Shown here piece after piece: positions 9,478 to 18,129 of a stretch of DNA of 64,000 nucleotides; the stretch's first letter is position 1; each line of letters starts with the position of its first letter. A program made the translations under genes and the position numbers. Location: positions 1 to 64,000 of the forward strand of contig CASELQ010000005.1 in the NCBI GenBank assembly GCA_949288785.1. The letters run 5' to 3'. Source of the stretch: an uncultured Eubacteriales bacterium (lineage in GTDB: Bacteria; Bacillota; Clostridia; Christensenellales; Borkfalkiaceae). The notes beneath the pieces are model-generated. The model was not told the DNA's origin. It did not search any database and saw only the letters and a list, made by a program, of their open reading frames with translations.

Positions 9478-9517
9478 GCCCCCGGGGATGCTATATTGGC
9501 ATTCGCGGGGGCCTTTT
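9478..9517 (+). terminator. Rho-independent terminator between hemW and spoIIGA
   Basis: A GCCCCCG/CGGGGGC outer stem is extended by an inner GGATGC-type stem with one mismatch and two wobbles. A TTTT run follows. Confidence 0.75.
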
Positions 9518-9548
9518 CGCGTGCGGAAACGCGCCGGGCGGGAAGTTT

Positions 9549-10466
9549 ATGACGGTATACATAGAATACGTTCTCATTGATAATTTTTTTATAGATTACC
9601 TGCTGCTTAGGGCGGCGCTTAAAACGGCGGGGATACCCGTAAACAGGCTGAGGCTGTTTTTTTCCGCGCTCATCGGGGCGGGGGTAGCGCTTGTTTATCC
9701 TCTGCTCGAAATTCACCCTGCGTTGCTTTTCGCGGTAAAAATGCTTTCGGGCGGGCTTATAGTGCTTACCGCCGCTAAGTTCGGCAGGGCGCGCGCCTAC
9801 TTTACTTCGCTCGTATTTTTTCTTCTGTATACCTTTCTTGCGGGCGGCGCTATAACGGGCATATATTCGCTCATGGGGTTAAACCCTTCCTCCGAAACCT
9901 CGGTGGCGCTCATGCTGCTGCCGGTGTACGTTATAATACGCGTGTCTTACGGCGCGATAAGGCACGTATACCGCAAAAGAATATCTTTTTCTTTAAGGTA
10001 CAGAACGGATATAACGGCGGGTGGCGTTACCGTAACGGTGAACGGTTTCATGGATACGGGCAACGGGCTGTACGCGGGCGAAGCGCCCGTTATAATGTGC
10101 TCGAAAAAGGCGGCGGCGCATTTTTTTGAAGGCGGTGCGCTGCCCAAAATGACAATGATACCCGTAACCACCGTGAACGGCACGAAGGAGCGCCCCGTAT
10201 TTTTTGCAGACCGCGTTGAAATTTTTGCGGGTGAAAAGACTTACCGTACTCATAACGCCGCCGTGTGCGTGGTAAATGAGGGGCTGGAAACGGGGTTCGA
10301 CGCGATTTTGCACCCCGCGCTGCTTGCGGGAAAGGAATGCAACGAGAGCGGCGGCATATGCGCTCCCGAAGGCGGAAACGGGCGCGGCGCGGAAGAAAAA
10401 GAGCGGGCTGCTTCCGGCGGCGAAAACCGCGATTCCGGGAAGGAAAAGGGGGAGCGCTCGGCATAA
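9549..10466 (+). CDS. spoIIGA: SpoIIGA, pro-sigma-E processing peptidase
   Basis: A 305-residue membrane aspartic protease that cuts the pro-sequence from sigma-E in the mother cell after asymmetric septation. Five hydrophobic segments fill residues 1-140. The cytoplasmic protease domain follows, with the catalytic DTGN motif at 169-172 (Asp169). The C-terminal 40 residues are a polar Gly/Glu/Lys-rich tail of no known function. Its substrate gene sigE follows after 167 bp, the order seen in Bacillus and Clostridium. This is strong evidence that the organism forms endospores. Confidence 0.95.
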   Translation: MTVYIEYVLIDNFFIDYLLLRAALKTAGIPVNRLRLFFSALIGAGVALVYPLLEIHPALLFAVKMLSGGLIVLTAAKFGRARAYFTSLVFFLLYTFLAGGAITGIYSLMGLNPSSETSVALMLLPVYVIIRVSYGAIRHVYRKRISFSLRYRTDITAGGVTVTVNGFMDTGNGLYAGEAPVIMCSKKAAAHFFEGGALPKMTMIPVTTVNGTKERPVFFADRVEIFAGEKTYRTHNAAVCVVNEGLETGFDAILHPALLAGKECNESGGICAPEGGNGRGAEEKERAASGGENRDSGKEKGERSA

Positions 10467-10633
10467 AAAGGTAAAATCCTTTTAAATTCCGCTTTTTTTG
10501 CGTCCCACGGAGTGCTATTATGTTGTAACATTCCCCGCGCCGCCGTAAGTAAAATCTCTCGCGGGTTTTATAAATTCGGCATAAGGCGTAAAAACGGGGA
10601 ATAAACTATAAAAGGGTCTTCGGGGGTGAGGAT

Positions 10634-11344
10634 ATGTTGAAAAAGGCATTGCTGAGGCTGGGCAGATTTTTAAAGCTGTTTTCTTTGGACGAAAATCTTC
10701 TGCGCTACATAAACGGGGGCGACGTGCTGCCTTCTCCGTACACGGCGGAAGAAGAGTCGGAGATGGTGGAGCGCCTGTCTTCGGGCGAGGAGGGCGTGCG
10801 GGACAAACTTGTGGAACACAATTTACGGCTTGTGGTGTACATAGCCAAGCGGTTTTTAAACACCGGCGTGGATTTGGACGACCTTATTTCGGTGGGCACC
10901 ATAGGGCTTATAAAGGCGGTGAGTTCCTTTTCTTCGGGTAAAAACGTAAAACTTGCAACGTACGCTTCGCGTTGTATAGAGAACGAGATACTCATGTATC
11001 TGCGCCGCACCAGTCGCTTAAAAAACGAAGTGTCTTTCGACGAGCCGTTAAATACCGACTGGGAGGGCAACGAACTTGTGCTTTCCGACGTGATGGGCAC
11101 CCCGGAGGACGCGGTTTACAAAAAGATCGAAAGCGGGGTGGAAAACCAGCTGCTTAAAGAGGCGCTTTTAAAGCTCAACGCCCGTGAGCGCGAGATAATG
11201 GAACTCAGGTACGGGCTTTCGGGAGAGGAGGAAAAGACCCAGCGGGAAGTTGCGGATATGCTGGGAATTTCGCAGAGCTACATATCCCGCCTGGAAAAAA
11301 AGATAATAGTGCGGCTTAAAAAGGAATTTGCCAAGATGGTATAA
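10634..11344 (+). CDS. sigE: RNA polymerase sporulation sigma factor SigE (pro-form)
   Basis: A 236-residue precursor of the early mother-cell sigma factor. The N-terminal hydrophobic and basic segment of about 27 residues is the pro-sequence removed by SpoIIGA. Region 2 ([11 protein letters not shown] to the [14 protein letters not shown] segment) and region 4 ([21 protein letters not shown]) are complete. GGGGTGAGG just before the ATG is a good ribosome site. The neighbour downstream is sigG, 81 bp from the sigE stop. Confidence 0.96.
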   Translation: MLKKALLRLGRFLKLFSLDENLLRYINGGDVLPSPYTAEEESEMVERLSSGEEGVRDKLVEHNLRLVVYIAKRFLNTGVDLDDLISVGTIGLIKAVSSFSSGKNVKLATYASRCIENEILMYLRRTSRLKNEVSFDEPLNTDWEGNELVLSDVMGTPEDAVYKKIESGVENQLLKEALLKLNAREREIMELRYGLSGEEEKTQREVADMLGISQSYISRLEKKIIVRLKKEFAKMV

Positions 11345-11425
11345 AAATTCCGCCGCATGCGTATAAAAATTTTTGCGGGCAGCATACTTTACAGGATACC
11401 TTTCGCGCGGTACATAGGAGGGTAT

Positions 11426-12199
11426 ATGAGCGGTAAAGTAGTTATTTCGGGCGTGAACACCCGCAATCTTCCGCATCTTACGGACAAGGAGTCCGCCGAG
11501 ATGCTCAAAAAAATTTCCGCGGGCGATACGGCGGCGCGGGAGGAATTTATAGTCGCCAATATGCGGCTGGTGCTTTCGGTGATAAAGCGGTTCCGATTAA
11601 AGACCGCCTGTTCGGACGACGTGTTTCAGGCGGGCTGCATAGGGCTTGTAAAGGCAATAAACAATTTCGACGTGAACGTGGGCGTAAAGTTTTCCACTTA
11701 CGCCGTCCCCATGATAGTGGGCGAGGTAAAGAGGTTTTTAAGGGACGGGAATTCCCTGCGCGTGCCGAGGAGCGTGCGCGATACGGCATACCGCGCGCTT
11801 AAAACGCGCGGCGAACTCGAAAAGGGCGAGCGCGAAGCCGACCTGCAGGAAGTGGCGGACAAGATGAACGTGGCGCTCTCCGAGGTGGTTTACGCGCTGG
11901 ACGCCATTTCGGATACCGTTTCTCTTTTCGACCCGGTGTATAACAAGGCGGGGGACACTCTGCTTGTAATGGACCAGCTGGGCGACAGGAAAAATAGCGA
12001 AGAAAACTGGACGGAGAGGGCGGCGCTCACTTCCGCGCTTTCCACCCTTAAAGGCAGGGAAAAAAGAATAATCTATTTAAGGTATTACGAGGGTAAGACC
12101 CAGACGGAAATTTCCGAAGAAGTGGGAATTTCGCAGGCGCAGGTTTCGCGCCTGGAAAAAAACGCGCTTGCTGCCATTAAAAACGGTATGCGCGCGTAA
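11426..12199 (+). CDS. sigG: RNA polymerase sporulation sigma factor SigG
   Basis: A late forespore sigma factor of 257 residues, close to the 260 of the Bacillus protein. The ATG at 11426 is chosen because AGGAGGG lies just upstream and the protein then begins with a segment (VVISGVNTRNLPHLT) that matches the family N-terminus. A start 69 bp earlier would add residues that the family lacks. Region 2 includes DDVFQAGCIGLVKAINNFD and region 4 ends in EEVGISQAQVSRLEKNAL. Specific signatures such as VKFSTYAVPMIVGEVKRFLRD separate it from sigma-F. Confidence 0.95.
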   Translation: MSGKVVISGVNTRNLPHLTDKESAEMLKKISAGDTAAREEFIVANMRLVLSVIKRFRLKTACSDDVFQAGCIGLVKAINNFDVNVGVKFSTYAVPMIVGEVKRFLRDGNSLRVPRSVRDTAYRALKTRGELEKGEREADLQEVADKMNVALSEVVYALDAISDTVSLFDPVYNKAGDTLLVMDQLGDRKNSEENWTERAALTSALSTLKGREKRIIYLRYYEGKTQTEISEEVGISQAQVSRLEKNALAAIKNGMRA

Positions 12200-12252
12200 A
12201 ACCGCCGTTAGCGTGAGAGTTATATGCCGGCAAAGCCGCCGGGCGTAAAAAA

Positions 12253-12290
12253 GGGGCGGGCTCCGAATTCGGAGCCCGCCCCGGCGTTTT
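12253..12290 (+). terminator. Rho-independent terminator after sigG
   Basis: A 15-bp perfect stem centred on GAATTC (GGGGCGGGCTCC arm) is followed by GGCG and a TTTT run. Confidence 0.85.
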
Positions 12291-12400
12291 ATCGTTTTTC
12301 AGCAGCGTAACGGCAAAAAGACTTGTTTGAGTACCTGGGATATAGTATAATGAATACCGAAATACAAAGTTGTGTTGATAACGCCGTGCGGAGGTAAAAG

Positions 12401-12610
12401 ATGAAAGAATACGACAGGGTAATGCTGATAAACGAAAGGGAGGCGTATACAAAGGAAGGAGTGAGAAAGGGGATGGACGGCTGGATATGCGACCCGAGAA
12501 AGATTGAGGGAATGTGGCTTGTATGTTTCGATCAGGAGGGGGAATTGCCGAATATAGCAACGATAGAGGTTTTGGAAGAAGATCTGAAAGTCATAAGGGA
12601 GAGCGACTAA
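12401..12610 (+). CDS. Small protein of unknown function (DUF4926-like)
   Basis: A 69-residue protein with an excellent GGAGG seven bases before the ATG. I do not firmly recognise it. The pattern YDRVMLINER, then RKGMDGWICD, then WLVCFDQEGELPNIATIEVLEEDLKVI resembles small beta-barrel proteins of the DUF4926 kind. It has no signal peptide or membrane helix. It lies between sigG and ylmC, so a link to sporulation is possible but only by position. Confidence 0.65.
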   Translation: MKEYDRVMLINEREAYTKEGVRKGMDGWICDPRKIEGMWLVCFDQEGELPNIATIEVLEEDLKVIRESD

Positions 12611-12684
12611 TTCTAAGAAAAAAATCGGTTTTTTTGCGGCGGACGGGCAGATTTTGTAGAATACGGGCAAAAGGCGTGCATATA

Positions 12685-13110
12685 ATGGTAAATATGGAAC
12701 TGTCTTTTAAAGATCTGAAAAAGCGTGAAGTGATAAACCTTGCGGACGGATCTTCGTTCGGGCATATCACGGACCTTGTGCTCTCGTTCCCTAAGGGGAA
12801 TCTGGTTGCCATAGTGGTGCCGGGAAAGAGGGGCGGGGGAATATTCGGGTTTTTTTCGCGCAGCAGCATAAGGATAGAGGAGAAAAACATTATAAAGATA
12901 GGCGGAGACGTTATCCTCGTAAATATCCGCTGTGGCGACAGCTGTTCGGATTCCGTGAATATAAACCCCGTAAAACCCGCGCCGCAGCCCCGTCCGTGTT
13001 CGCCCGTTTCTCCCTGCCCGCCCGGCTGGCAGGGAGGAGGTTTTAATTCCGCCGGCGAAAACGGCAGGGGAGGCTCAGGGCAGGGAATCACCGATTACTC
13101 GGAGTTTTAA
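12685..13110 (+). CDS. ylmC: YlmC/YmxH-family PRC-barrel sporulation protein with Cys/Pro tail
   Basis: A protein of about 141 residues. The first 80 match the YlmC/YmxH family: a PRC-barrel-like domain with the patterns VINLADGSSFGHITDLVLS, AIVVPGKRGGGIFGFFSR and IKIGGDVILV. In Bacilli and Clostridia the gene sits near sigE-sigG and is linked to sporulation, as here. The start at 12685 (or 12694) is preferred because the upstream frame overlaps the 12401 gene. Unlike the usual 80-90 residue form, this one has a 55-residue tail with repeated Pro and Cys followed by Gly/Ser-rich sequence, of unknown role. Confidence 0.85.
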   Translation: MVNMELSFKDLKKREVINLADGSSFGHITDLVLSFPKGNLVAIVVPGKRGGGIFGFFSRSSIRIEEKNIIKIGGDVILVNIRCGDSCSDSVNINPVKPAPQPRPCSPVSPCPPGWQGGGFNSAGENGRGGSGQGITDYSEF

Positions 13111-13200
13111 AAGATAAGGAAATTTTGAGTTAAAAGAAGTTTTTGCAAAAAGTTTCCGCCTTTTAACGGCGGCGGCAGACGGGATTTTAAAAAATAACGT

Positions 13201-13238
13201 AAAAACGGCGAAAAAAGTTGATTTTTTTGCCGTTTTTT
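13201..13238 (+). terminator. Rho-independent terminator after ylmC
   Basis: A stem of AAAAACGGC plus an A run pairs with a T run plus GCCGTTTTTT around a GTTGA loop. It lies 90 bp after the ylmC stop. Confidence 0.85.
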
Positions 13239-13279
13239 GCGGTCGGCAAAAAAAATAAAGGGAAATTTTAAAAACCCCC

Positions 13280-13308
13280 TTGAAATGCGGGCGATTTTAT
13301 AATATAAT
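13280..13308 (+). promoter_or_regulatory. Sigma-A promoter for the EF-G-like gene
   Basis: TTGAAA, a 17-bp spacer and TATAAT. About 70 bp of leader precede the ATG. Confidence 0.8.
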
Positions 13309-13385
13309 AGAAAAGGCGTTGTTTTGCGTTAAGACTTCGCCAAGGGCTTTACCGCTACTAAAAAATTACAGGGGGTTAAATAACA

Positions 13386-15452
13386 ATGGGTAAAGTAACG
13401 TCGGACAAAATAAGGAACGTAGCCATAATAGGGCACAGCGGCGAGGGCAAGACCACGCTTGCGGAAGCCATGCTGTTTAACGGCAAGAGTATTGACAGAA
13501 TGGGCAGCATAGCGGACAGGAACACGGTTATGGATTACGACGAGCAGGAATTATCCCGCGGCATATCCATCTCTCTCTCGGCGGCTTATACATACTGGCA
13601 GGACGTTAAGATAAATATTTTGGACGTGCCGGGGTTTTACGATTTCGAGGGCGAGTTCGAGGAGGCCATGCGCGCGGCGTGTTCCGCCGTTCTGGTGGCG
13701 GACGCGAGCGGGCAGGTCTCGGTCGGCGCGGAAAAGGCGGTAGATTACTGCCTTAAACGGCATATCCCGCTCATAATATTCATAAACGGCATAGACAAGG
13801 AAAACGCCGATTACGCCGCCACGGCGGAGGCGTTCCGTGAAAAATACGGCAACAAGATAGCCGCCATGCACACGCCTATTATAAGGGACGGCAAAATGAA
13901 GGGGTACGTTAGCGTTATATCGGGCAAGGCCTTTGAGTTTACAAAGGGCGGCCGAAACGAGATCCCCGTGCCGGACGACATGAAAGAGGAAGTGGCCCGG
14001 CTTAAAGAGGGGCTTACGGAAGCGGCTGCGGAAACCAGCGAGGTCTTTTTGGATAAGTACCTCTCCGAGGGCGCGCTCTCAAACGACGAAATAATAGCGG
14101 GCATAAAGACGGGGCTTACGGGCGGCGGCACGCTGCCTGTCATGGGCGGCTCGGCGTTGCAGAACATGGGCGTAATAAACCTTATGAACGAGATAGCGGA
14201 AATAATGCCTTCTCCCGAGGAGCGCCGCCCCGCGCTTGCCGTAAACCTTGCCACGGGGGACGTGGAGAACGTGGAGTGCGACGAGAATGCGCCCTTCTCC
14301 GCCCAGGTTTTTAAAACCGTGGCGGACCCGTTCGTGGGCAAACTCAATATGCTCAGGGTGTACTCGGGCAGGCTTAAAAGCGGGATGACGGTGTATAACG
14401 CCGCCACGGGCGAAAAGGAACGCATAAACGCCATATACTTTATGAAGGGCAAAAAACAGGAGCCCGCGGAGGAACTCGCGGCGGGCGATATAGGCGCGGT
14501 AAGCAAGCTTTCCGACACCGGCACGGGCGATACCCTGTGCGCCGAAGAAAAAAAGATAAGGTTTTACGACATACCTTTCCCCAAGCCCGTGTACACGATG
14601 GCAATTTCCGCGGCAAAGAGCGGCGATGAAGATAAAGTATTCCAGGGACTTAACCGGCTTGCTGAAGAGGACCTTACCTTTAAGGTGGAAAAGGACGAGG
14701 AGACGGGAGAGACCGTAATACGCGGGCAGGGCGAAACCCAGCTTGACGTGTTGTGTAAAAAACTCAAATCCAAATTCGGGTGCGAGGCGGCGCTTAAAGA
14801 GCCAAGAGTGGCGTTCAAGGAGACCATAACCGCCGCGGCGGAAGCCGAGGGCAAGCACAAAAAACAGACGGGCGGCGCCGGGCAGTACGGCGTGGTGAAC
14901 ATCCGTTTCGAGCCGGGCGCGGCGGACGGGCAGTTCGAATTTGTGGACGCGGTAGTAGGCGGCGCGGTTCCCAAGCAGTTTATTCCCGCGGTGGAAAAGG
15001 GGCTTAAAGAGGCGGTGAAAAAGGGCGTGCTGGCGGGCTATCCCATGGTCAACTTAAAATGCACGCTGTTCGACGGGAAGTATCACCCCGTGGATTCCAA
15101 GGAAGTGGCGTTCGTATCCGCGGCAAAACTCGCGTATGACGACGCCTGCCGCCGTGCAAAGCCCGTTATACTCGAACCCGTTTATGCCTATAAAATAACG
15201 GTGCCCGATACTTATACGGGCGACATACTGGGCGACATGAACAAGCGCCGCGGCAGGATACTGGGCATGGAAGGCGCGGACGGTAAGCAGGAGATCTCCG
15301 CCGAAGCGCCGCTTGCCGAAATGCTCAAATACGCCACCGATTTAAGGAGCATGACCCAGGGGCGCGGGAGGTTCGAGGCGGAGTTCGCAAGATACGAGGA
15401 AGTGCCCTTTGCCGAGCAGGAAAAGATAGTGGCGGAAGCCGCGAAAGGATAA
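13386..15452 (+). CDS. EF-G-like translational GTPase (EF-G II type)
   Basis: A 688-residue five-domain protein of the EF-G family, in the subgroup of second EF-G copies rather than the main translocase. G1 is GHSGEGKTT at 16-24 and G3 is DVPG at 80-83. The usual G4 NKxD reads NGID at 134-137, so the lysine that stacks on guanine is missing, which may lower GTP affinity or specificity. Domain IV and V motifs (KKQTGGAGQYGVV, GDILGDMNKRRGRILGM) are present. It is separated from any rpsL-rpsG-tuf context. A role in ribosome recycling or stress is possible but not shown. Confidence 0.85.
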   Translation: MGKVTSDKIRNVAIIGHSGEGKTTLAEAMLFNGKSIDRMGSIADRNTVMDYDEQELSRGISISLSAAYTYWQDVKINILDVPGFYDFEGEFEEAMRAACSAVLVADASGQVSVGAEKAVDYCLKRHIPLIIFINGIDKENADYAATAEAFREKYGNKIAAMHTPIIRDGKMKGYVSVISGKAFEFTKGGRNEIPVPDDMKEEVARLKEGLTEAAAETSEVFLDKYLSEGALSNDEIIAGIKTGLTGGGTLPVMGGSALQNMGVINLMNEIAEIMPSPEERRPALAVNLATGDVENVECDENAPFSAQVFKTVADPFVGKLNMLRVYSGRLKSGMTVYNAATGEKERINAIYFMKGKKQEPAEELAAGDIGAVSKLSDTGTGDTLCAEEKKIRFYDIPFPKPVYTMAISAAKSGDEDKVFQGLNRLAEEDLTFKVEKDEETGETVIRGQGETQLDVLCKKLKSKFGCEAALKEPRVAFKETITAAAEAEGKHKKQTGGAGQYGVVNIRFEPGAADGQFEFVDAVVGGAVPKQFIPAVEKGLKEAVKKGVLAGYPMVNLKCTLFDGKYHPVDSKEVAFVSAAKLAYDDACRRAKPVILEPVYAYKITVPDTYTGDILGDMNKRRGRILGMEGADGKQEISAEAPLAEMLKYATDLRSMTQGRGRFEAEFARYEEVPFAEQEKIVAEAAKG

Positions 15453-15488
15453 TAAAACATCAAATAAAAACCGGAGCGTATAATAAAC

Positions 15489-16415
15489 ATGATACTTACA
15501 ATCTGCCCGAACCCCAGCGTGGACTGCACCATTGAGTTAGACAGCCTTAACGTGGGGAAACTTAACAGGATAGAAAACAAGGTGGAAACGTATTCGGGCA
15601 AGGCATTAAACGTGGCGATAGGCGTGGGCAGGCTTGAAGAGGAGTGCATAGCCACGGGTTTTATGTTTGAAAATCACCAAAAGACCTTTGAGCACGTGCT
15701 GGAAAAGGCGGGCGTAAAACACGATTTTGTGTTAAACGGCGGGTCCGCCCGAACCAATTACAAAATCATAGACAAAAAGGCAATGCTTACCGAGATAAAC
15801 GACCGCGGCGAAGAGGTGGGCAGGGAGAACCAGTTAAAACTCATAGAAAAGGTGAAAGAACTTTCGGAAATATCGGATATAGCGGTCATGAGCGGGAGCC
15901 TTCCCAAGGGGGTGGAGCCTTCGTTTTACGGCGAAGTTTTAAGCGTTATTCCCGAGCGGGTGAAGGTTATAGTGGATACCGAAAAGGCGAACATGTTAGA
16001 GGCGATAAAGAGCCGCAAACTGTTTATGGCAAAGCCCAACGTACCTGAACTTGAAAGATTTGCTTCCATGACCGTGCGCACCCGCCGGGACATGGTAACC
16101 GCCGCCGCAAAATACCTGGATATGGGCGTAACCTATGTGCTCATATCCATGGGCGCGGAAGGTGCGATAATAACGGACGGGCACGAGAATTATTACTGCA
16201 AGAGCGCTTCCGTTGCGGTAAATTCCACCGTGGGCGCGGGGGACAGCATGATAGCCGCCGCTTGCGTGGCGCTCATGAAAGGGGTGCCCATGGCAGAGAT
16301 GCTCAGGCGGGCGGTAGCCGCCGGCACCGCCGCCGTAACCACCAGCGGGACCAACCTGTTTTATAAGGAGAAATATATGGAAATCTACGCCAAGGTTCAG
16401 GCGGAAAGATTTTAG
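15489..16415 (+). CDS. PfkB-family 1-phosphofructokinase
   Basis: A 308-residue ribokinase-fold sugar kinase most like FruK and LacC, which phosphorylate fructose 1-phosphate or tagatose 6-phosphate with ATP. The start MILTICPNPSVD is typical of the family. The catalytic base is Asp252 in the anion-hole motif GAGD (249-252). The N-terminal GGKGxN signature reads SGKALN, a mild deviation. No PTS transporter or FruR regulator gene is adjacent, so the substrate is not certain. It lies 36 bp after the EF-G-like gene and may share its transcript. Confidence 0.85.
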   Translation: MILTICPNPSVDCTIELDSLNVGKLNRIENKVETYSGKALNVAIGVGRLEEECIATGFMFENHQKTFEHVLEKAGVKHDFVLNGGSARTNYKIIDKKAMLTEINDRGEEVGRENQLKLIEKVKELSEISDIAVMSGSLPKGVEPSFYGEVLSVIPERVKVIVDTEKANMLEAIKSRKLFMAKPNVPELERFASMTVRTRRDMVTAAAKYLDMGVTYVLISMGAEGAIITDGHENYYCKSASVAVNSTVGAGDSMIAAACVALMKGVPMAEMLRRAVAAGTAAVTTSGTNLFYKEKYMEIYAKVQAERF

Positions 16416-16854
16416 CGGCCTTTCGGCAGGGGCTTGCGGCACCTTTTTAAGCGCGCGGGGCGGTTAAAAAGATGCCGCCCCGTTCCCGGGCGTAAATATC
16501 GGCGTTTTTTCGGATACTGCCCGGGGAATTATGTTTTACGGGAAAATATATTTGATTTTGTATATTTTTCAGTCTTTTACCCGGCAAAACATTTTTAAAT
16601 TTTAATAATACTCTTCATTATATCTTTATGCTTTTTCCTTCGGAGGCGGGTGCATTGCGCCCGCCTCCGCGGGATTTTATGCGTGTATCCGCATAAAATC
16701 CGCAATGATAAAAAACCGTGGGTAAAAAAGTCCGTAACCGATAAGGCATGCCGGGCGGCGGGAAAAACCGTGCGCAAAAAGCATTCTTCGGCGGCGCTGC
16801 CTTTTCGGGCGAGCCCCGCCGCATAAAAAAGGCAAAAACAACCAAACTTAAAGT
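16416..16854. other. Intergenic stretch with hairpins
   Basis: No gene was found. A weak hairpin (CGGGGCGG/CCGCCCCG, 16456-16482) may end the kinase transcript. Two adjacent strong hairpins at 16642-16703 are listed separately. No clear promoter for the following gene was seen. Confidence 0.5.
16642..16703. repeat. Two adjacent hairpins
   Basis: The first is GGAGGCGGG with its complement around a short loop (16642-16668). The second pairs ATTTTATGCG with CGCATAAAAT and extends with a bulge (16669-16703). Neither is followed by a T run, so they are not plain terminators. An RNA leader structure or a mobile repeat is possible. Confidence 0.5.
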
Positions 16855-17985
16855 ATGGCTGCACAAAAAATGAAATATACTGAAATTGTAAGGCAAAAGC
16901 GCATAACCACCGTGGCGGGCGCGTGGACTTTTTATTTTCTTACTTCGCTTTTGCCGATAGTATTTTTGCTTATAACGGCGTTCGGGGTGTTCGGCGTGGA
17001 TATCTCGGCGGACGTTGTGGGCAGGCTGCCGGAGGAATTCCGCCTGGCGGGGGAAACGATACTTGAAACCGCAAAGAACGCCTCCCGCGGGATAACGGTA
17101 TTTTTTATACTTACCGTGCTCTTTTCGGGTTCCGCGCTTTTGAGCCAGATGAGCAAGGACGGAGAATTTTTATACGGCGTTCGCCTGAACAAAGCGCGGG
17201 GCGTAATGAGGAGATTATGGGCGATGCTGGCGCTTGCCGCGTTGTTTGTAATATTTTTGGCGGCGGCGTTTTTGCTTTCTTTCCGAATGCCGCTGGCGGA
17301 ACTGTTTTCTAAGGGCAGGAAAAATATTTTTTTCACCGCTCTTGTTTTTTTGTTTGCTATTTTACTGTGTTATGTTATAATCGTTCTGTTGAACAAATTC
17401 ATAAGTCCCGTAAAACAGAAGTTTTCTTCCTTGGCGCTGGGCGGGTTTATATCCCTTGCAGCAGACGTGGCGGGCACCATAGGGTTTATATTCTATCTTA
17501 AATATTTCGGCAGTTACAACGTGTTTTACGGCAGCCTTGCCGCGGTGATAGTGTTTATTCTGTGGGCTTATATACTGATGACTGGGCTGGTGCTTGGCGC
17601 CTGCGTGAACGTGCTCGTATATGAAAGAAGGGAGCGCGCCGCGCGGCGGCAGCGCGCCGAAAAACCGCCGGCGGGCGCGAAAGATACGGGTGAAAATACA
17701 ATAAAAAGCCCGGATAAAGTTGCGGTTGCGAAAGGCGGCGCATACGCTTTAAAACGGGCGAAAACAAGCGAAAAACCCGCCCTTCCCGGCGGTGATAGCA
17801 TAACGGGCGAAACGGCGGCAAAACGCGCCCCCGCGCCCGTCGCCGCGGGTTCTTCCCCGGCAGGGGCGGAACGGGCGGCGGACAGAGAAAAAAACGCGCC
17901 CCGGCAGGAGCCTTTCAGCGGCAAGCCGCTGCTAAAAGAAAAGGAGTTTTCCGCATCTTCCCGCCGCGCAGGGTTTCAGACGTAG
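16855..17985 (+). CDS. YihY/BrkB-family inner-membrane protein with long tail
   Basis: A 376-residue integral membrane protein of the YihY (formerly called RNase BN-like) family, whose function is not settled. Six hydrophobic segments span residues 20-255. Family signatures are AWTFYFLTSLLPIVF near the start and YNVFYGSLAAVIVFILWAYI near the end of the membrane domain. Residues 258-376 are a polar Ala/Pro/Lys/Glu-rich tail that looks disordered. There is no clear ribosome site before either ATG (16855 or 16870), so the exact start is uncertain. Confidence 0.85.
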   Translation: MAAQKMKYTEIVRQKRITTVAGAWTFYFLTSLLPIVFLLITAFGVFGVDISADVVGRLPEEFRLAGETILETAKNASRGITVFFILTVLFSGSALLSQMSKDGEFLYGVRLNKARGVMRRLWAMLALAALFVIFLAAAFLLSFRMPLAELFSKGRKNIFFTALVFLFAILLCYVIIVLLNKFISPVKQKFSSLALGGFISLAADVAGTIGFIFYLKYFGSYNVFYGSLAAVIVFILWAYILMTGLVLGACVNVLVYERRERAARRQRAEKPPAGAKDTGENTIKSPDKVAVAKGGAYALKRAKTSEKPALPGGDSITGETAAKRAPAPVAAGSSPAGAERAADREKNAPRQEPFSGKPLLKEKEFSASSRRAGFQT

Positions 17986-18071
17986 GCGGGCGAAAAGGGG
18001 CGGCGTAAGCCTGCCCGGCGGCGCGCAAAAGAACTCCCCAAGGCGGGAAAAAAGAAAGCCTGATAATACGC

Positions 18072-18102
18072 TTGACTTTCGCACGGGGGGGGGTGCTATA
18101 AT
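18072..18102 (+). promoter_or_regulatory. Promoter with a nine-G spacer tract
   Basis: The -35 is TTGACT and the -10 TATAAT, both near consensus, but the spacer is 19 bp and contains nine consecutive G. The start codon of the ATPase lies 28 bp after the -10. Flanking bases are shared with the promoter at 28208 (CTTGACTTTCG before and TGCTATAATT after the tract). Changes of one or two G would move the spacing toward the optimal 17 bp. Confidence 0.8.
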
Positions 18103-18129
18103 TTGTTGCAGAAAAATAAGGAGAAAGCT

